Source: Bacillus salacetis (GTDB lineage: Bacteria > Bacillota > Bacilli > Bacillales > Bacillaceae_B). From it: 64,000 nt of DNA. A program made the position numbers and the translations under genes. Positions 1 through 9,800 of the stretch are shown here, piece after piece. Within the stretch, counting starts at the first letter, position 1. The number at the start of each line of letters is the position of its first letter. The notes under the pieces are model-generated. The model was given only the letters and a program-made list of their open reading frames with translations, was not told the DNA's origin and did no database searches. The DNA lies in contig NZ_QXIR01000020.1 of assembly GCF_003581585.1 (NCBI RefSeq), forward strand, positions 1-64,000, written 5' to 3'.

Positions 1-11
1 TCTTTATTAAT

Positions 12-205
12 AGCTATTTTCGTATTTATTGTGGTTTTTGGAAAATCCTAAGTGCCGGACTTTTCCTTCTCTGTATTCCAAGGATTTACTCTTGAAAAAG
101 AATGAGCAGCTCTATTCTTTCCTGCTTACCTGGATTTTTTCGGCGAATTACTAGGATATTATCTGGAGTTTAAATTGAATAGCAACAAAGTTTACGAAAA
201 GAGCC
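12..205 (+). repeat. MITE-like element, copy 1
   Basis: About 194 bp, similar along its length to the copies at 3564-3754 and (inverted) 62584-62774. The right end, read inward on the minus strand, is GGCTCTTTTCGTAAACTTTG; the left end is a decayed version of it, so the element has terminal inverted repeats of about 28 bp. It is flanked on both sides by the direct repeat TTATTAAT (4-11 and 206-213), an 8 bp target duplication. The right duplication contains the stop codon of the LysM hydrolase gene, so the element abuts the 3' end of that gene. It has no coding capacity. Confidence 0.85.
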
Positions 206-208
206 TTA

Positions 209-1243
209 TTAATAGAATCTTTTGAATCCATCAAAGTGGGATTTCCAATAAGAATTATTAAGGCTTGAAATAGTTACGCCATCATCACCTGCATGGATGA
301 ATTGATTCCCGCCAAGGTAGATTCCAAGATGGGAGATTCCCTTTTTATATGTATTTTCAAAGAAGACCAGATCACCGACCTCTGGCTGGTTCACATAATA
401 AGAGCGGTTATAGTATCCTCCGCTCGACAGTCTGCCCATTTTCAATCCGGCTTGGTTATAGACATAATGGATAAAACCGCTGCAGTCAAAACCTCCATCG
501 GAAGCGCCTCCCCAGACATATGGCGTGCCCATATGGGATCTTGCTTCATTGATAAGTTTTGCAGCATCAAATGCCTTACCGGTGGCGGGCGGTGCAGGAG
601 TACTTCCTGCTTTCACTTTCAGTTTCTGTCCGGCAAAAATCAAATCATTCTTTAAACCGTTCCAGTCTTTCAGCTGTGCTACAGTCACTCCATATGACCG
701 ACCAATGGCAGAAAGAGAGTCACCTGGTTGAATCGTATAGGTCTTGGCAGTTCCGCTCTCTTTAGGAGGTGGAGGGCTGCTTGGTGCAGGTGGAGCAGGT
801 TTCGATGGAGCAACAGGTGCAGGGGTTTGTATTTGTCCCTTTCCGACTACAAGTTTCTGCCCTGGATAAATTAAATGCCCATTCAGATTATTCAGCATCC
901 TTAATTCTGCCAGAGTAATAGAATGCTTGTTGGCAATTCCAATCAGTGTATCACCGGAGACAACTGTGTATTTTTTATCAATTACCGGAAGCGGAATGAC
1001 TTCCTGCGCTGGTGGAGGAGCACCATTCACCTGAGAAGAAACCTTTATCACCTGTTTAGGATAGATGACATCGGTCTTTAAACTGTTCAACTCTTTGAGC
1101 TTATTGACTGATGTACCGTATTTGTTGGCAATGGACCAGAGTGAATCTCCACTTGCAACTGTATGGGAACTTGCCTCTGCAGCAACACCATACGCAGTGG
1201 AAATAACAGCAGTCGTGGCGACAGTAAACAACACTTTTTTCAC
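209..1243 (-). CDS. secreted LysM - NlpC/P60 peptidoglycan hydrolase
   Basis: A 344-residue exported cell wall hydrolase of the LytF/CwlS/LytE type, expected to cut the D-Glu-mDAP bond of muropeptides. A signal peptide (about residues 1-24) is followed by three LysM peptidoglycan-binding domains (about 27-69, 92-134, 168-210) joined by Pro/Ser/Ala-rich linkers, then an NlpC/P60 domain (about 227-344). The catalytic Cys is in FDCSGF and the His in ISHLGIYLGG. The start is GTG at 1243, preceded by AAGGGG. The gene stands alone; a MITE-like repeat lies directly behind its stop codon. The family is confident; whether its role is cell separation or growth cannot be told. Confidence 0.93.
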   Translation of the reverse strand: MKKVLFTVATTAVISTAYGVAAEASSHTVASGDSLWSIANKYGTSVNKLKELNSLKTDVIYPKQVIKVSSQVNGAPPPAQEVIPLPVIDKKYTVVSGDTLIGIANKHSITLAELRMLNNLNGHLIYPGQKLVVGKGQIQTPAPVAPSKPAPPAPSSPPPPKESGTAKTYTIQPGDSLSAIGRSYGVTVAQLKDWNGLKNDLIFAGQKLKVKAGSTPAPPATGKAFDAAKLINEARSHMGTPYVWGGASDGGFDCSGFIHYVYNQAGLKMGRLSSGGYYNRSYYVNQPEVGDLVFFENTYKKGISHLGIYLGGNQFIHAGDDGVTISSLNNSYWKSHFDGFKRFY

Positions 1244-1548
1244 GTGATTTCCCCTTTTGTCATAATATAGTGATTTTATAAGTATTTTATCACGTTTCTT
1301 GTTGGAAAAGGTAGTATGTATTGTAATATTCTACTATTTTCTCAGAAATAAAGTAATGGAGAGGGAGGAAGAAGCAAGTTTTTGTTTCCCGAATCATAAA
1401 GATCGGGAAGGGACTATTCCTTTTAGACAAATATCCCCTTCAGTCAGAAAGGGCAGTGGGATTCTGCGAGCAGTGAAATATTATCGAGGCAGTGATTTGG
1501 TATTGAAGGAGGGAAGAGCAATGGACAGTAAAACGGTCTCTCATCCCT
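1244..1548. other. intergenic region
   Basis: This stretch holds the leader of the LysM hydrolase gene (minus strand; ribosome binding site at about 1250-1255) and the 3' side of the small membrane protein gene. An open frame on the plus strand (1299-1589) has no convincing ribosome binding site and no recognisable sequence. I see no clear terminator or RNA. Confidence 0.4.
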
Positions 1549-1929
1549 TTATAGTATTATCAATAGAGTCAGCAAATTCAAAAGGATAAGAGACACGATG
1601 ATGGTTATAAGTTGAAGAGTTTTTTTCTTTGCAAGTGTATAAGGAGAGGAATTATCATGTTCTATCAATATCTTCAATGATCTGCACGCTGACTTTGCCT
1701 GATAATAGTGAGGGGAGTCTGGATGACAGGCTTTTTGATAATGTAGATAGGCTTTCATTAGTACTCCTTCTTCTTCCCATTTTTTTGCAAGGTAATAGTG
1801 AGCTTCGGGGGAATGGGGGTCTTTATACAGGAGGTACTTCTCAAAAAACTCAGGATCGCTTTTTGCCAGATATAAATTCCTTTTCAGCTTGATTAAATTC
1901 TTCTGTAAGGGGCTTTTGAAGAGGCTCAT
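1549..1929 (-). CDS. small tail-anchored membrane protein, TPR-like
   Basis: I do not recognise this family. With the start at ATG 1929 (GGCGG-type ribosome binding site just upstream) the product has 126 residues; a longer in-frame start at 2007 exists but adds a segment without family features. The body is helical and reads like one or two TPR-type helix pairs (YLLYKDPHSPEAHYYLAKKW and YLHYQKACHPDSPHYYQAK). The last about 20 residues form one hydrophobic segment, so the protein is probably tail-anchored with the helical part in the cytoplasm. It lies downstream of, and in the same direction as, the amino acid ABC genes but behind their terminator. Confidence 0.6.
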   Translation of the reverse strand: MSLFKSPLQKNLIKLKRNLYLAKSDPEFFEKYLLYKDPHSPEAHYYLAKKWEEEGVLMKAYLHYQKACHPDSPHYYQAKSACRSLKILIEHDNSSPYTLAKKKTLQLITIIVSLILLNLLTLLIIL

Positions 1930-2097
1930 GATTCCAACCGCCTTTCCGCCTTTAAAGGTAAGCAGTGATGTGTTCTCTAACTCTTTCCCTTTTGAAATAA
2001 AATGCAAACTATAATTAATGAAATATAGAGAGAGGGTGTGCTTGGAGTTTCACTGCTGAGGGAAAGTGGAGTGCACCGAGTTTCAACTTTGAATACC

Positions 2098-2134
2098 TAA
2101 AAAAAGCATCTGACTGAGCGGCAGATGCTTTTAA
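2098..2134 (-). terminator. intrinsic terminator of ABC operon
   Basis: On the minus strand, AAAAGCATCTG pairs with CAGATGCTTTT across a 9-nt loop and is followed by a run of seven T. It lies directly behind the stop codon of the ATPase gene. Confidence 0.85.
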
Positions 2135-2160
2135 GTGGAACTACTTCTCTCACTATACTC

Positions 2161-2889
2161 CTATAAAACCTTCCCAAGAAACGCCTTGGTCCGTTCGTTT
2201 TTAGGATTACCGAAAATCTCGCTGGGTACATCTTCTTCCACGATATATCCGCCGTCCATGAAGATGACACGGTCCCCGACTTCACGGGCAAAGCCCATTT
2301 CGTGAGTGACGACGACCATTGTCATTCCTTCGCGGGCAAGGTCTTTCATGACTTCCAGGACTTCCCCGATCATCTCGGGGTCCAACGCAGAAGTCGGTTC
2401 GTCAAACAGCATGACTTTCGGTTCCATGGCGAGCGCCCTGGCAATGGCGACACGCTGTTTCTGACCGCCCGAAAGTTCACCTGGATAGCTTTCTGCTTTT
2501 TCTTCAAGGCCGACTTTTCGCAGGAGCTCCAAAGCTTTTTGTTTGGCCGCTTCTTTATCGACCCCCTTTGTTTTCATTGGTGCCAAGGTGATATTTTGAA
2601 GGACCGATTTATGAGGGAAGAGGTTGAAGTGCTGGAACACCATACCCGTTTCCTGACGGATTTTGTTGATATTGATCTTAGGGTCTGTGATATCATTCCC
2701 GTTCACAATCACATGTCCCGCCGTTATATCTTCGAGTCTATTCAGACACCGAAGGAATGTACTTTTACCAGAACCAGACGGCCCGACGACGCAGACCACT
2801 TCTTGTTCTTTTACTTCAGTGCTGATATCTTTAAGGACTTCCAGGTCCCCGAATGACTTTTTTAAATTGTTCACTTGTATGACACTCAT
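2161..2889 (-). CDS. polar amino acid ABC transporter, ATP-binding protein
   Basis: A 242-residue GlnQ/TcyC-type ATPase that drives import of a polar amino acid. Walker A is GPSGSGKST at residues 36-44; the signature LSGGQKQR, the Walker B stretch [14 protein letters not shown] and the switch His in VVTHEMGFA are all intact. It overlaps the permease gene by 4 bp (start 2889, permease stop 2886), which points to translational coupling. With the permease and the binding protein at 3796-4593 it makes a complete importer. The substrate (Gln, Arg, cystine or similar) cannot be fixed from sequence alone. Confidence 0.93.
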   Translation of the reverse strand: MSVIQVNNLKKSFGDLEVLKDISTEVKEQEVVCVVGPSGSGKSTFLRCLNRLEDITAGHVIVNGNDITDPKININKIRQETGMVFQHFNLFPHKSVLQNITLAPMKTKGVDKEAAKQKALELLRKVGLEEKAESYPGELSGGQKQRVAIARALAMEPKVMLFDEPTSALDPEMIGEVLEVMKDLAREGMTMVVVTHEMGFAREVGDRVIFMDGGYIVEEDVPSEIFGNPKNERTKAFLGKVL

Positions 2890-3530
2890 CGCAATTCATA
2901 TCTCCTTTCTATGTAGTCGCCAAGCTTGGTTAGAAGATAGATGAGGATAAAGTACATGATTGCCACGACTCCCCAGATTTTAAAGGCTTCAAAGGTAGCC
3001 GATACGGCAGTCTGCCCTCTTTGTGTCAGCTCTGCAACACTGATGACGGAAAGAAGTGAAGTATCTTTAAGGCTGATGATTGCCTGGTTTACAAAGGCGG
3101 GCATCATTCTTCTTAAAGCCTGGGGCAATACGACATAGCGCATGGTCTGGCCGCTGGAAAGCCCCAAAGTACGGGCTGCTTCTGTCTGCCCTTTGTCGAT
3201 GGATTGGATCCCTGCACGGATAATTTCGGCAATATAAGCACCTGCATTGATGGTGATCCCGATGATACCGGCTGGAATTGGATCCAAGGAAATAAAGTCC
3301 AAAGAGTTCAAACCAAAGTAAATGAAGAATAATTGAACCAGGAATGGTGTTCCCCGGACAAAGTTAATGAACCAGATGGCGATCCACTTTAACGGTGCAA
3401 TCGGTGACAAGCGGGAAAGAGCGATAATCAATCCAAGGATGAATCCCAGCAACAGACCTATGGCTGTTATATAAGCTGTTACCTGTAATCCATCCCATAA
3501 CATTGGCAGTATTTCGATTATGACATCCAC
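2886..3530 (-). CDS. polar amino acid ABC transporter, permease
   Basis: A 214-residue inner membrane permease of the HisM/GlnP family with about five membrane segments. The EAA loop is present ([21 protein letters not shown]), the contact site for the ATPase encoded immediately downstream. The start at 3530 follows a GGAG-type ribosome binding site. The gap of about 265 bp to the binding protein gene upstream is long for an operon and is filled by a hairpin and a MITE-like insertion (3564-3754). Confidence 0.93.
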   Translation of the reverse strand: MDVIIEILPMLWDGLQVTAYITAIGLLLGFILGLIIALSRLSPIAPLKWIAIWFINFVRGTPFLVQLFFIYFGLNSLDFISLDPIPAGIIGITINAGAYIAEIIRAGIQSIDKGQTEAARTLGLSSGQTMRYVVLPQALRRMMPAFVNQAIISLKDTSLLSVISVAELTQRGQTAVSATFEAFKIWGVVAIMYFILIYLLTKLGDYIERRYELR

Positions 3531-3563
3531 GGGCTTTCTCCTTTCATGCTGTGAAATTTAAAA

Positions 3564-3754
3564 GGCTGTTTTCGCCTATAGTGTTGCTTTCGGAAAATCC
3601 CAGATGCCGGATTTTTTCCTTATATTCAAGGGTTTACTTTCAAAAAAAGAACGGGCAGCTCTTTATTTCCTGCTCACCGGGGTATTTTCGATGATTTACC
3701 AGTTCGTTATTTGAAAATTTATATTGAATAGCAACAATGTTTACGAAAAGCGCC
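3564..3754 (+). repeat. MITE-like element, copy 2
   Basis: 191 bp, the best-preserved copy. The ends GGCTGTTTTCG... and ...CGAAAAGCGCC are imperfect inverted repeats of about 28 bp that also share a TTGCT block. It is flanked by a perfect 8 bp direct repeat ATTTAAAA (3556-3563 and 3755-3762). It lies between the binding protein gene and the permease gene of one ABC system, in the T-tract of the hairpin at 3755-3787. Confidence 0.9.
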
Positions 3755-3787
3755 ATTTAAAAAGACAGCGCGCAACAGGGGCGCGCT
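3755..3787 (-). terminator. attenuator-like hairpin between binding protein and permease genes
   Basis: On the minus strand AGCGCGC and GCGCGCT pair across a 7-nt loop and are followed by GTCTTTTTAAAT. Such hairpins behind a binding protein gene commonly give excess binding protein over membrane components. The T-tract is the point where the MITE-like copy 2 inserted, so part of it is now the target duplication. Confidence 0.7.
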
Positions 3788-3795
3788 GGTTGATC

Positions 3796-4593
3796 TTACT
3801 CTTCCAGGTATTTGTTCAGGATTTCATCATATTCGCCGCTGTCCCTGAGTTTCTGAAGGCCGCTGTTGATTTTATCCAGAAGCTCCTGGTTTTCGCCTTT
3901 CAGTACAGCAATTCCATATTGGTCACCATTCAGGCGTTCTCCGACTGTTTTTAACCCGAGGTCCTTTGTTTTGATTGCATAGGCAATGACAGGATAGTCT
4001 TCAATCAGAACGTCCGCGTTTCCATTCGCAACTTCCTGGAACATGGCGGGACTGTCATTGAACTGGCGGATTTCAGCTATGCCGATTTCATCTTTCAGCT
4101 CTTCCGCTTTATCAGCGCCTGTTGTACCATTTTTAACGGCGACGGTCTTACCTTCTAAGTCTTCAACCTTGGTAATGTCGTTGTTATCTTCTGAAACAAC
4201 AAGTGTCAACCCGGCATCGAAATAGGGATCGGAAAAATCCACTTTCTCTTTCCGTTCATCGGTGATACTCATGCCGGCAATCGCAACATCAAGCTGATTG
4301 GCCTGAAGTGCAGGGATGATACCGCCAAAATCCATTGGCTTCAGCTCGATTTCAAATCCTTCTTCTTCTGCAATCGCGTTGATCAGGTCGATGTCAATCC
4401 CTTTATACTCTCCGCCTTCTTCAAATTCGAACGGAGGATAGGTAGTGTCGGTTCCAACAGTGTATGTAGTTCCGCCGCTGTCTCCTGCATCTCCATCATC
4501 ACCGCTGCTGTTGTTTGCGGAGTTGTTCGTTCCGCATGCAGCCAGAATCAGCATCATTGCCATTAGAAAACTCGTTATCTTCAATTTCTTCAT
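3796..4593 (-). CDS. polar amino acid ABC transporter, substrate-binding lipoprotein
   Basis: A 265-residue solute-binding protein of family 3. Lipobox LAAC places the lipidated Cys at residue 20, followed by an Asn/Ser/Gly/Asp linker. The mature part starts YTVGTDTTYPPFEFEEGGEY and includes MDFGGIIPALQANQLDVAIAGMSITDERK, typical of amino-acid-binding members. The start ATG 4593 has a GGAGGG ribosome binding site. It is the first gene of the operon with the permease and ATPase genes downstream, now separated from them by a hairpin and a mobile repeat. Confidence 0.93.
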   Translation of the reverse strand: MKKLKITSFLMAMMLILAACGTNNSANNSSGDDGDAGDSGGTTYTVGTDTTYPPFEFEEGGEYKGIDIDLINAIAEEEGFEIELKPMDFGGIIPALQANQLDVAIAGMSITDERKEKVDFSDPYFDAGLTLVVSEDNNDITKVEDLEGKTVAVKNGTTGADKAEELKDEIGIAEIRQFNDSPAMFQEVANGNADVLIEDYPVIAYAIKTKDLGLKTVGERLNGDQYGIAVLKGENQELLDKINSGLQKLRDSGEYDEILNKYLEE

Positions 4594-4685
4594 CTAATCC
4601 CTCCAGAGTAGTTTGATTTAATTGATAATTCAGTACTATTACAATGGTAACAAAAGTATGGGATGGAATTCAAAGGAAACGATTT

Positions 4686-4742
4686 GCTTTAGCACATTAA
4701 CGCAGCGGGGGACTGTCCCCCGGTACGTTAATGCGCTAAAGC
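4686..4742. repeat. palindromic repeat family, locus A
   Basis: A 57 bp near-perfect palindrome around the core GGGGGACTGTCCCCC with arms carrying GCTTTAGC and CATTAACG blocks. It lies between the ABC binding protein promoter and the sortase terminator. Confidence 0.85.
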
Positions 4743-4752
4743 GAGCTTAAGA

Positions 4753-4789
4753 TAAAAAAGAAGCATCAGCCTATTCCGCTGATGCTTCT
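4753..4789 (-). terminator. terminator of sortase operon
   Basis: On the minus strand GAAGCATCAGC pairs with GCTGATGCTTC across a 7-nt loop and is followed by TTTTTT. It is about 30 bp behind the sortase stop codon. Confidence 0.85.
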
Positions 4790-4819
4790 CCAGGGGGACT
4801 ATACTTATGTGCTGTCCCA

Positions 4820-5416
4820 TTAATCTGGTTTTGTTTCCACTAAGGTGGCAGTCAATATAAATCGTTGAGGAGCGGGACCGATGTACCGGAAAGGGTAACA
4901 GGTGCTGACGGTCAAGGTTGCTCTGGGCTTTGGAACGATGATGGTTCTGTCATCTTTCTCTACAATCCTGATTTTACCTACCTTATAAGTGAACTCTCCG
5001 GCAGATGTTGTCACAATCAGTTCATCACCGATTTCTACTTCACCCAGCTCGCGGAATACCGAGTCCCGGTGGCCTGAAAGAACGCTGTTATCCTTTTCAC
5101 CAGGGAGGACACTTCCTTGATAGTGGCCGACCCCTTTTTCCAATTCATCCTCATTAGCTCCATGAAAAATGGCTAGAGACTGTTCCAGCTTGGGAATTTC
5201 CATGACACCGATTTGTTCTCCGATTTTTGGTTTCTCACTGTAAAGTGGTTGAGTCTCTTCCTCTTCAGGAACAGGAATATTTTCTTCTGCCTTGAATTCC
5301 TGTACGCTTTTGACAGTTTGTTTCTTGCCAAAAAGGGCTGAAGCATTATCAAAAACCAAGAAGCCGCCAGCTGTAAAGAATATGCAAGCCGAAAGGATGA
5401 TTAAGACCTTTCTCAT
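4820..5416 (-). CDS. class D sortase
   Basis: A 198-residue membrane-anchored transpeptidase. An N-terminal hydrophobic segment (about residues 4-22) is followed by an acidic linker and a sortase domain. The catalytic triad is visible: His116 in LSGHRDS, Cys173 in TLTVSTCYPF, Arg185 in PAPQRFIL. The motif pattern and size fit class D. Its start overlaps the end of the upstream surface protein gene by 4 bp (5413-5416), so the two are co-translated; that protein carries an LPKTA sorting motif and is the evident substrate. The product is expected to be linked to peptidoglycan or otherwise released by cleavage between T and A. Confidence 0.9.
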   Translation of the reverse strand: MRKVLIILSACIFFTAGGFLVFDNASALFGKKQTVKSVQEFKAEENIPVPEEEETQPLYSEKPKIGEQIGVMEIPKLEQSLAIFHGANEDELEKGVGHYQGSVLPGEKDNSVLSGHRDSVFRELGEVEIGDELIVTTSAGEFTYKVGKIRIVEKDDRTIIVPKPRATLTVSTCYPFRYIGPAPQRFILTATLVETKPD

Positions 5417-6414
5417 TTACTGCTGATTATGCTCCGTCTTCTGAAGATCACGAAACCAACAATTATCAGACCCAATCCCAGGAACATTTTTTCAGTATAA
5501 AACCCTGCTGTTTTCGGAAGTTTTGCTCCTTTAACAGTAGTCTTTAATGGAACAGTTGCCTTTTTTACTGTTTCAGGTGAAGCGATTGTCTTGGTTTGTT
5601 CCTGAATCCAATCTGAGCCAAACATATCAGCTGTGAAGATCAGATCTGCCAGGTAATTACCTTCTAAATCGTAAATTTCAATTAGCAGGTCCTTACCATT
5701 GGTGGATGTCATGGAAATCATTTCTTCTTTTGATAAAGGGCCGGTTGTGGTGCCGTTCTCATCTATTAAGTAATAATCTGCTTGCAAATGGAACAATGAT
5801 AACATTTCTTCCATGATAGCGTAGAGTTCTTCCAACTGAGCCTGAGTCAATTCTTCAGCCGATTCAAATTCACCCAGAGCATTCAGGCGTGATTCAAACC
5901 CTAGTAGTTTCGATTCAAATTCAGCGCTGTCTATATCAAGGGACATTAAGTGTTCAAATACAGCCAGTACTTCATCGCTGGTCAGTCCCAATTCTTCCAA
6001 ACCAAAATCTTCAACATCCATTTCCACTTCATCATAAAAAGCTAAAGTATCTTCCAGAGCGTTCGTAAATAGGAAAGTAGTGAAAACATCATCTTCTTCA
6101 GATATTTCACCGTACTCTGTTAAAAAGGCTTCTGCATCTTCAATAGTTTCAAACCCATAACTGTCCAGGATGGGCAGTATAGTCGTTTCATTCAATCTTG
6201 TGCCGACAGTTTCATTCAGTTCATCAATTGAATTAAACGTCTGAAGTTCTTCGTCGAAATAGTATAAAAGATAATCATTGAACTCCTCTTTAGTCAAACC
6301 CAGTTCCAATAAGAGTGAATCCAGGTCTCCAGGGGGTATTGCAGCATAACTGATAAATGGGGTAACCGTGAATAATACCAGTGCTAGAAATATTACTGCT
6401 GCGATCTTTTTCAT
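5413..6414 (-). CDS. acidic surface protein with LPKTA sorting signal
   Basis: A 333-residue exported, strongly acidic protein. A signal peptide (about residues 1-24) is followed by a Glu/Asp-rich helical region that repeats the pattern LGLTKEEF / LGLTSDEVLAV, then a smaller domain ending in a Lys/Thr-rich linker. The C-terminus is a complete sorting signal: LPKTAG at about 299-304, a hydrophobic segment, and an RRR tail. From memory it matches the family called processed acidic surface protein, normally encoded beside its own class D sortase, as here. The molecular function is unknown; repeats suggest a metal-binding or spacer role, which is inference. Confidence 0.85.
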   Translation of the reverse strand: MKKIAAVIFLALVLFTVTPFISYAAIPPGDLDSLLLELGLTKEEFNDYLLYYFDEELQTFNSIDELNETVGTRLNETTILPILDSYGFETIEDAEAFLTEYGEISEEDDVFTTFLFTNALEDTLAFYDEVEMDVEDFGLEELGLTSDEVLAVFEHLMSLDIDSAEFESKLLGFESRLNALGEFESAEELTQAQLEELYAIMEEMLSLFHLQADYYLIDENGTTTGPLSKEEMISMTSTNGKDLLIEIYDLEGNYLADLIFTADMFGSDWIQEQTKTIASPETVKKATVPLKTTVKGAKLPKTAGFYTEKMFLGLGLIIVGFVIFRRRSIISSK

Positions 6415-6815
6415 TTAACTTTTTGTCCCTCTTTCTCCAAGTTTATTTACCTACAATAATAATATAATAGAGAAAAAATTTTTTGGACAGAATTGATTTT
6501 ACAAATTTTTTCAATTATACTATTAGTTTTTTCTGGAGTTCAATTAGAGTTAGGTGCAACCTTTTTATAAAAAGTAAAATTTCATTCATGCCAAAGTCCT
6601 ATCTTTCCAAAACTTATTGATTAATCAAAAAAATCATAGTACCTTTATATGTAAGTAAATGACAGCGTTTGCATAAGGGAAATCCACGTGTAGTTGAATG
6701 GAAGGTAACGGTTTGTGCGATTTTGTGCAAACGATTTCACAACTGCGCTTATTTTTATGGAAATTGTGCAATCGGTTTCATTCCAACATATTCAGATCAA
6801 AGGGAGGAAAATGGA
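6415..6815. other. divergent control region of surface protein and amylopullulanase genes
   Basis: A 400 bp AT-rich gap between divergent genes. The left part must hold the promoter of the acidic surface protein operon (an AATAATATAATAGAG stretch near 6455 is a candidate, orientation not decided). The right part holds three LacI/CcpA-type operator-like sites (see next entry) and the AGGGAGG ribosome binding site (6801-6807) of the amylopullulanase. Confidence 0.6.
6660..6780 (+). promoter_or_regulatory. three CcpA/LacI-family operator-like sites
   Basis: Three 14 bp sites with central CG and partial dyad: TGACAGCGTTTGCA (6660-6673), TGCAAACGATTTCA (6726-6739) and TGCAATCGGTTTCA (6767-6780). 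They match the catabolite-responsive element TGWAANCGNTNWCA with one or two mismatches; a dedicated maltose regulator of the LacI family could also bind. The last two are 41 bp apart, about four helical turns. They lie 36-156 bp ahead of the amylopullulanase start, as expected for glucose repression or maltodextrin induction. Confidence 0.6.
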
Positions 6816-9800
6816 ATGCATGGGAGAAAGTATCAAAGGGTCACGGCCGTAATTTTATCTCTTATTCTAGTCATCTCCATGTTTGCGGGGTACATACCAG
6901 CAGCTGAAGCGCAGACTGGGGATCGAGCTGTCAGCCTTTCATATGAGCGGGCAGATGGCGACTATGAAGGCTGGAATCTGTGGGTTTGGGGAACAGGGGT
7001 CCAGGATGACCAGATTGATTATACAGAGGTAAAAGACGGCAAGGCGATTTTCAATATCGAGGTTAGTCCCGATGTGGACCAAATTGGTTTCGTCCTTAGA
7101 AAAGGGTCGGATTGGTCACAGAAGGATGTCGATGCCGATCGATTTATCACTTTGAATCAAAATGATTCTATCACAAAGGTACATGTGAAAAGCGGGGAAA
7201 TGGAGTTCCATACTGTCCCTGACGGTTCCGGTCCTGCAGTAGAAAATGGAAATGCGACATTCTATTTCCGGGACAAGGATTTGTATGCTCAAGACGCCAT
7301 GGATACAGTGGAAAAAGTGGAGCTTGAAATATTGGGACAGCGTTATGAGATGGAGGCTGACCCTGATAACGAGCGATTCAGCTACACGCTGAACGACCTT
7401 CCGCAAGGGGAACATCCATATACGTATTTTGTCACAGTCGACGGAACGACGACCGAAGTAACGGATCCCTACAATACAGTTGACGGGCAGTCCACGGTCA
7501 CCTATCAAGTGGCAGATTTCAATGTTTCCGGTACAGTTCAGCCTGCAGCGGTCAGCTACAATGAAAATGCTGTAGTAACTGTGGACCTTGGAACTGAAAA
7601 TGAAGCCGCAGCACGTGAAATGTTTATCGATTTAACGGCAATTGGCGGAGAAGAAAAGGTCACAGTGGATCCTGCACTGAATGAATTGACTGTAGCAGTA
7701 GATCAAAAGGTGACAGCCGGGGTGAAAACACTTCCGATTACAGTGGTCGATGAATATGGAAACAGTCATCATGGAGAAGCGTCTCTCGAAGTAAAGGCCC
7801 GTACTTTTACAGGGGAGGAAGCGGACTTTGACTGGGATGAGTCTGTAATCTACTTTATGCTGACTGACCGTTTCTTTGACGGCGACAGCTCTAACAACGA
7901 TCCATATGGAATCGGCTACGATACTTCCAAAATGGGAACCTATCAAGGCGGAGATTTTAAAGGAATCACGCAAAAGCTGGACTATCTTGATGAACTCGGG
8001 ATCAACACGATTTGGGTGAGCCCGATTGTTGATAACATCAATTATGATGTCAGATATAACGAGGATCCTGGTACTCCTTATTATGCTTACCATGGATATT
8101 GGGCGGACAACTTCGGCCAATTGAATCCTCACTTTGGTTCTATGGAAGATTTCCATCAACTGATTGATGAAGCTCATAACCGCGGCATCAAAATCTTGGT
8201 TGATGTGGTATTGAACCATTCAGGTTATGGGTTAAAAGAAAGCGATGCGGGAACAACGGGTGTACCTAACTTCCCGAAAGATGAAGACCGCGCCCGTTTT
8301 GAAGGGATGCTTCGTGACGGAGGAAGCGATACGGTCCGCGGGGAATTATCCGGTCTGCCGGATTTCCTGACAGAGGATTCCGCTGTTCGGGATCAAATCG
8401 TTCAATGGCAGACAGACTGGATTAAAAAGTCCAAAACCCCGAATGGCAATACAATCGATTACTTCCGTGTCGATACGGTGAAACATGTTGAAGATACGAC
8501 ATGGATGAAATTCAAGAATGAATTAACAAAAGTAAAGCCTGATCACAAGATGATTGGGGAAGTTTGGGGAGCAAATGTAGAAAACGACGGCGGCTACCTG
8601 AACTCAGGCATGATGGATTCACTGCTCGATTTTGATTTTAAGAATCTTGCCCGTGATTTCGCTAATGGCAGCCTGGCTGCAGTCGAGTCAGAATTAGAAA
8701 GCCGGAACAAGGAGCTTTCAAATGATGCGACCCTGGGGCAGTTCCTGGGCAGCCATGATGAAGACCGCTTCCTGGAAGCAGTCGAAGGGGACCTTGGCAA
8801 ATACCAGGTAGCAGCTACACTTCAGATGACGGCTAAGGGACAGCCTGTCATTTATTATGGAGAAGAGCTCGGCCTTCCGGGTGAAAACAATTATCCGGTT
8901 TATGACAACCGTCCGAACATGCCATGGGATGAAGTGGAAGGAAACAAAATTCTATCGCATTACCAAAAGGTGCTTAACTTCAGGAATGCCAACACAGATA
9001 TCTTTGCCAAAGGAGAACGCAGCAAAATCGCCGGTTCTGATAGCGAGCAGTATCTGGTTTTCAAACGAAGCTATCAAGAAGAAAATGCTTACGTCGCCAT
9101 GAATACCGCCACTTCTGTAAAAGAAGCAGCTATGGACTTCGGCCTGGCTGAGGCAGTCGTGACAGATCATTATTCCGGTAAAACCTACACTACCTCTTCC
9201 GACGGGAAAGCTTCCATTTCCATTCCTTCCATGGAAGACGGCGGAACAGCTCTATTAACGGTTGAAGGCGGAGTGACTGTTGAAGAACCTGGTGGTGCAG
9301 GTGAAATAGCGGAAGATACATTGCGCATCCATTACCAACGAACAGACAACAGCTATGAAAACCTGGGTGTATGGCTGTGGGGAGATGCTGCTTCACCATC
9401 TGAAAACTGGCCTTCAGGCGGTACGCCATTTGACGGGGTAACCGAATTTGGGGCATATGTGGATGTCAAAATCAATCCCGATTCAAAAAATATTGGCTTC
9501 CTTGTTTTAAATAGGACAAATGGTGAGAAGGACGGCGGGGATAAAACGATTGAACTGTCTTCACCAAAGATGAATGAAATCTGGATCAAACAGGGATCTG
9601 ACGAGGTATTTTTATATGAACCAGCCGAGCTCCCGGAAGACACCATTCGTATTTACTACGAGCGTGAAAACGGAGACTACGACGGCTGGGGGCTTTGGAA
9701 CTGGGATGATGTTGCGGCACCATCTGAAGGATGGCCGAACGGTGCAGCAGACAAAGCGGGAGTTGGAAAGTTCGGAGCGTATTACGACATCAAATTAAAA

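Noticed and set aside
1299-1589. Plus-strand frame of 96 codons
   Set aside because: No convincing ribosome binding site, overlaps the end of a better-supported minus-strand gene, and the protein has no family features.
6669-6815. N-terminal extension of the amylopullulanase to 6669
   Set aside because: It would cover the operator-like sites and place the signal peptide 50 residues inside the protein; ATG 6816 has a strong ribosome binding site.
7632-8219. Long minus-strand frame opposite the amylopullulanase gene
   Set aside because: It is a shadow of a strongly supported coding region with intact catalytic motifs, with no start signal of its own.
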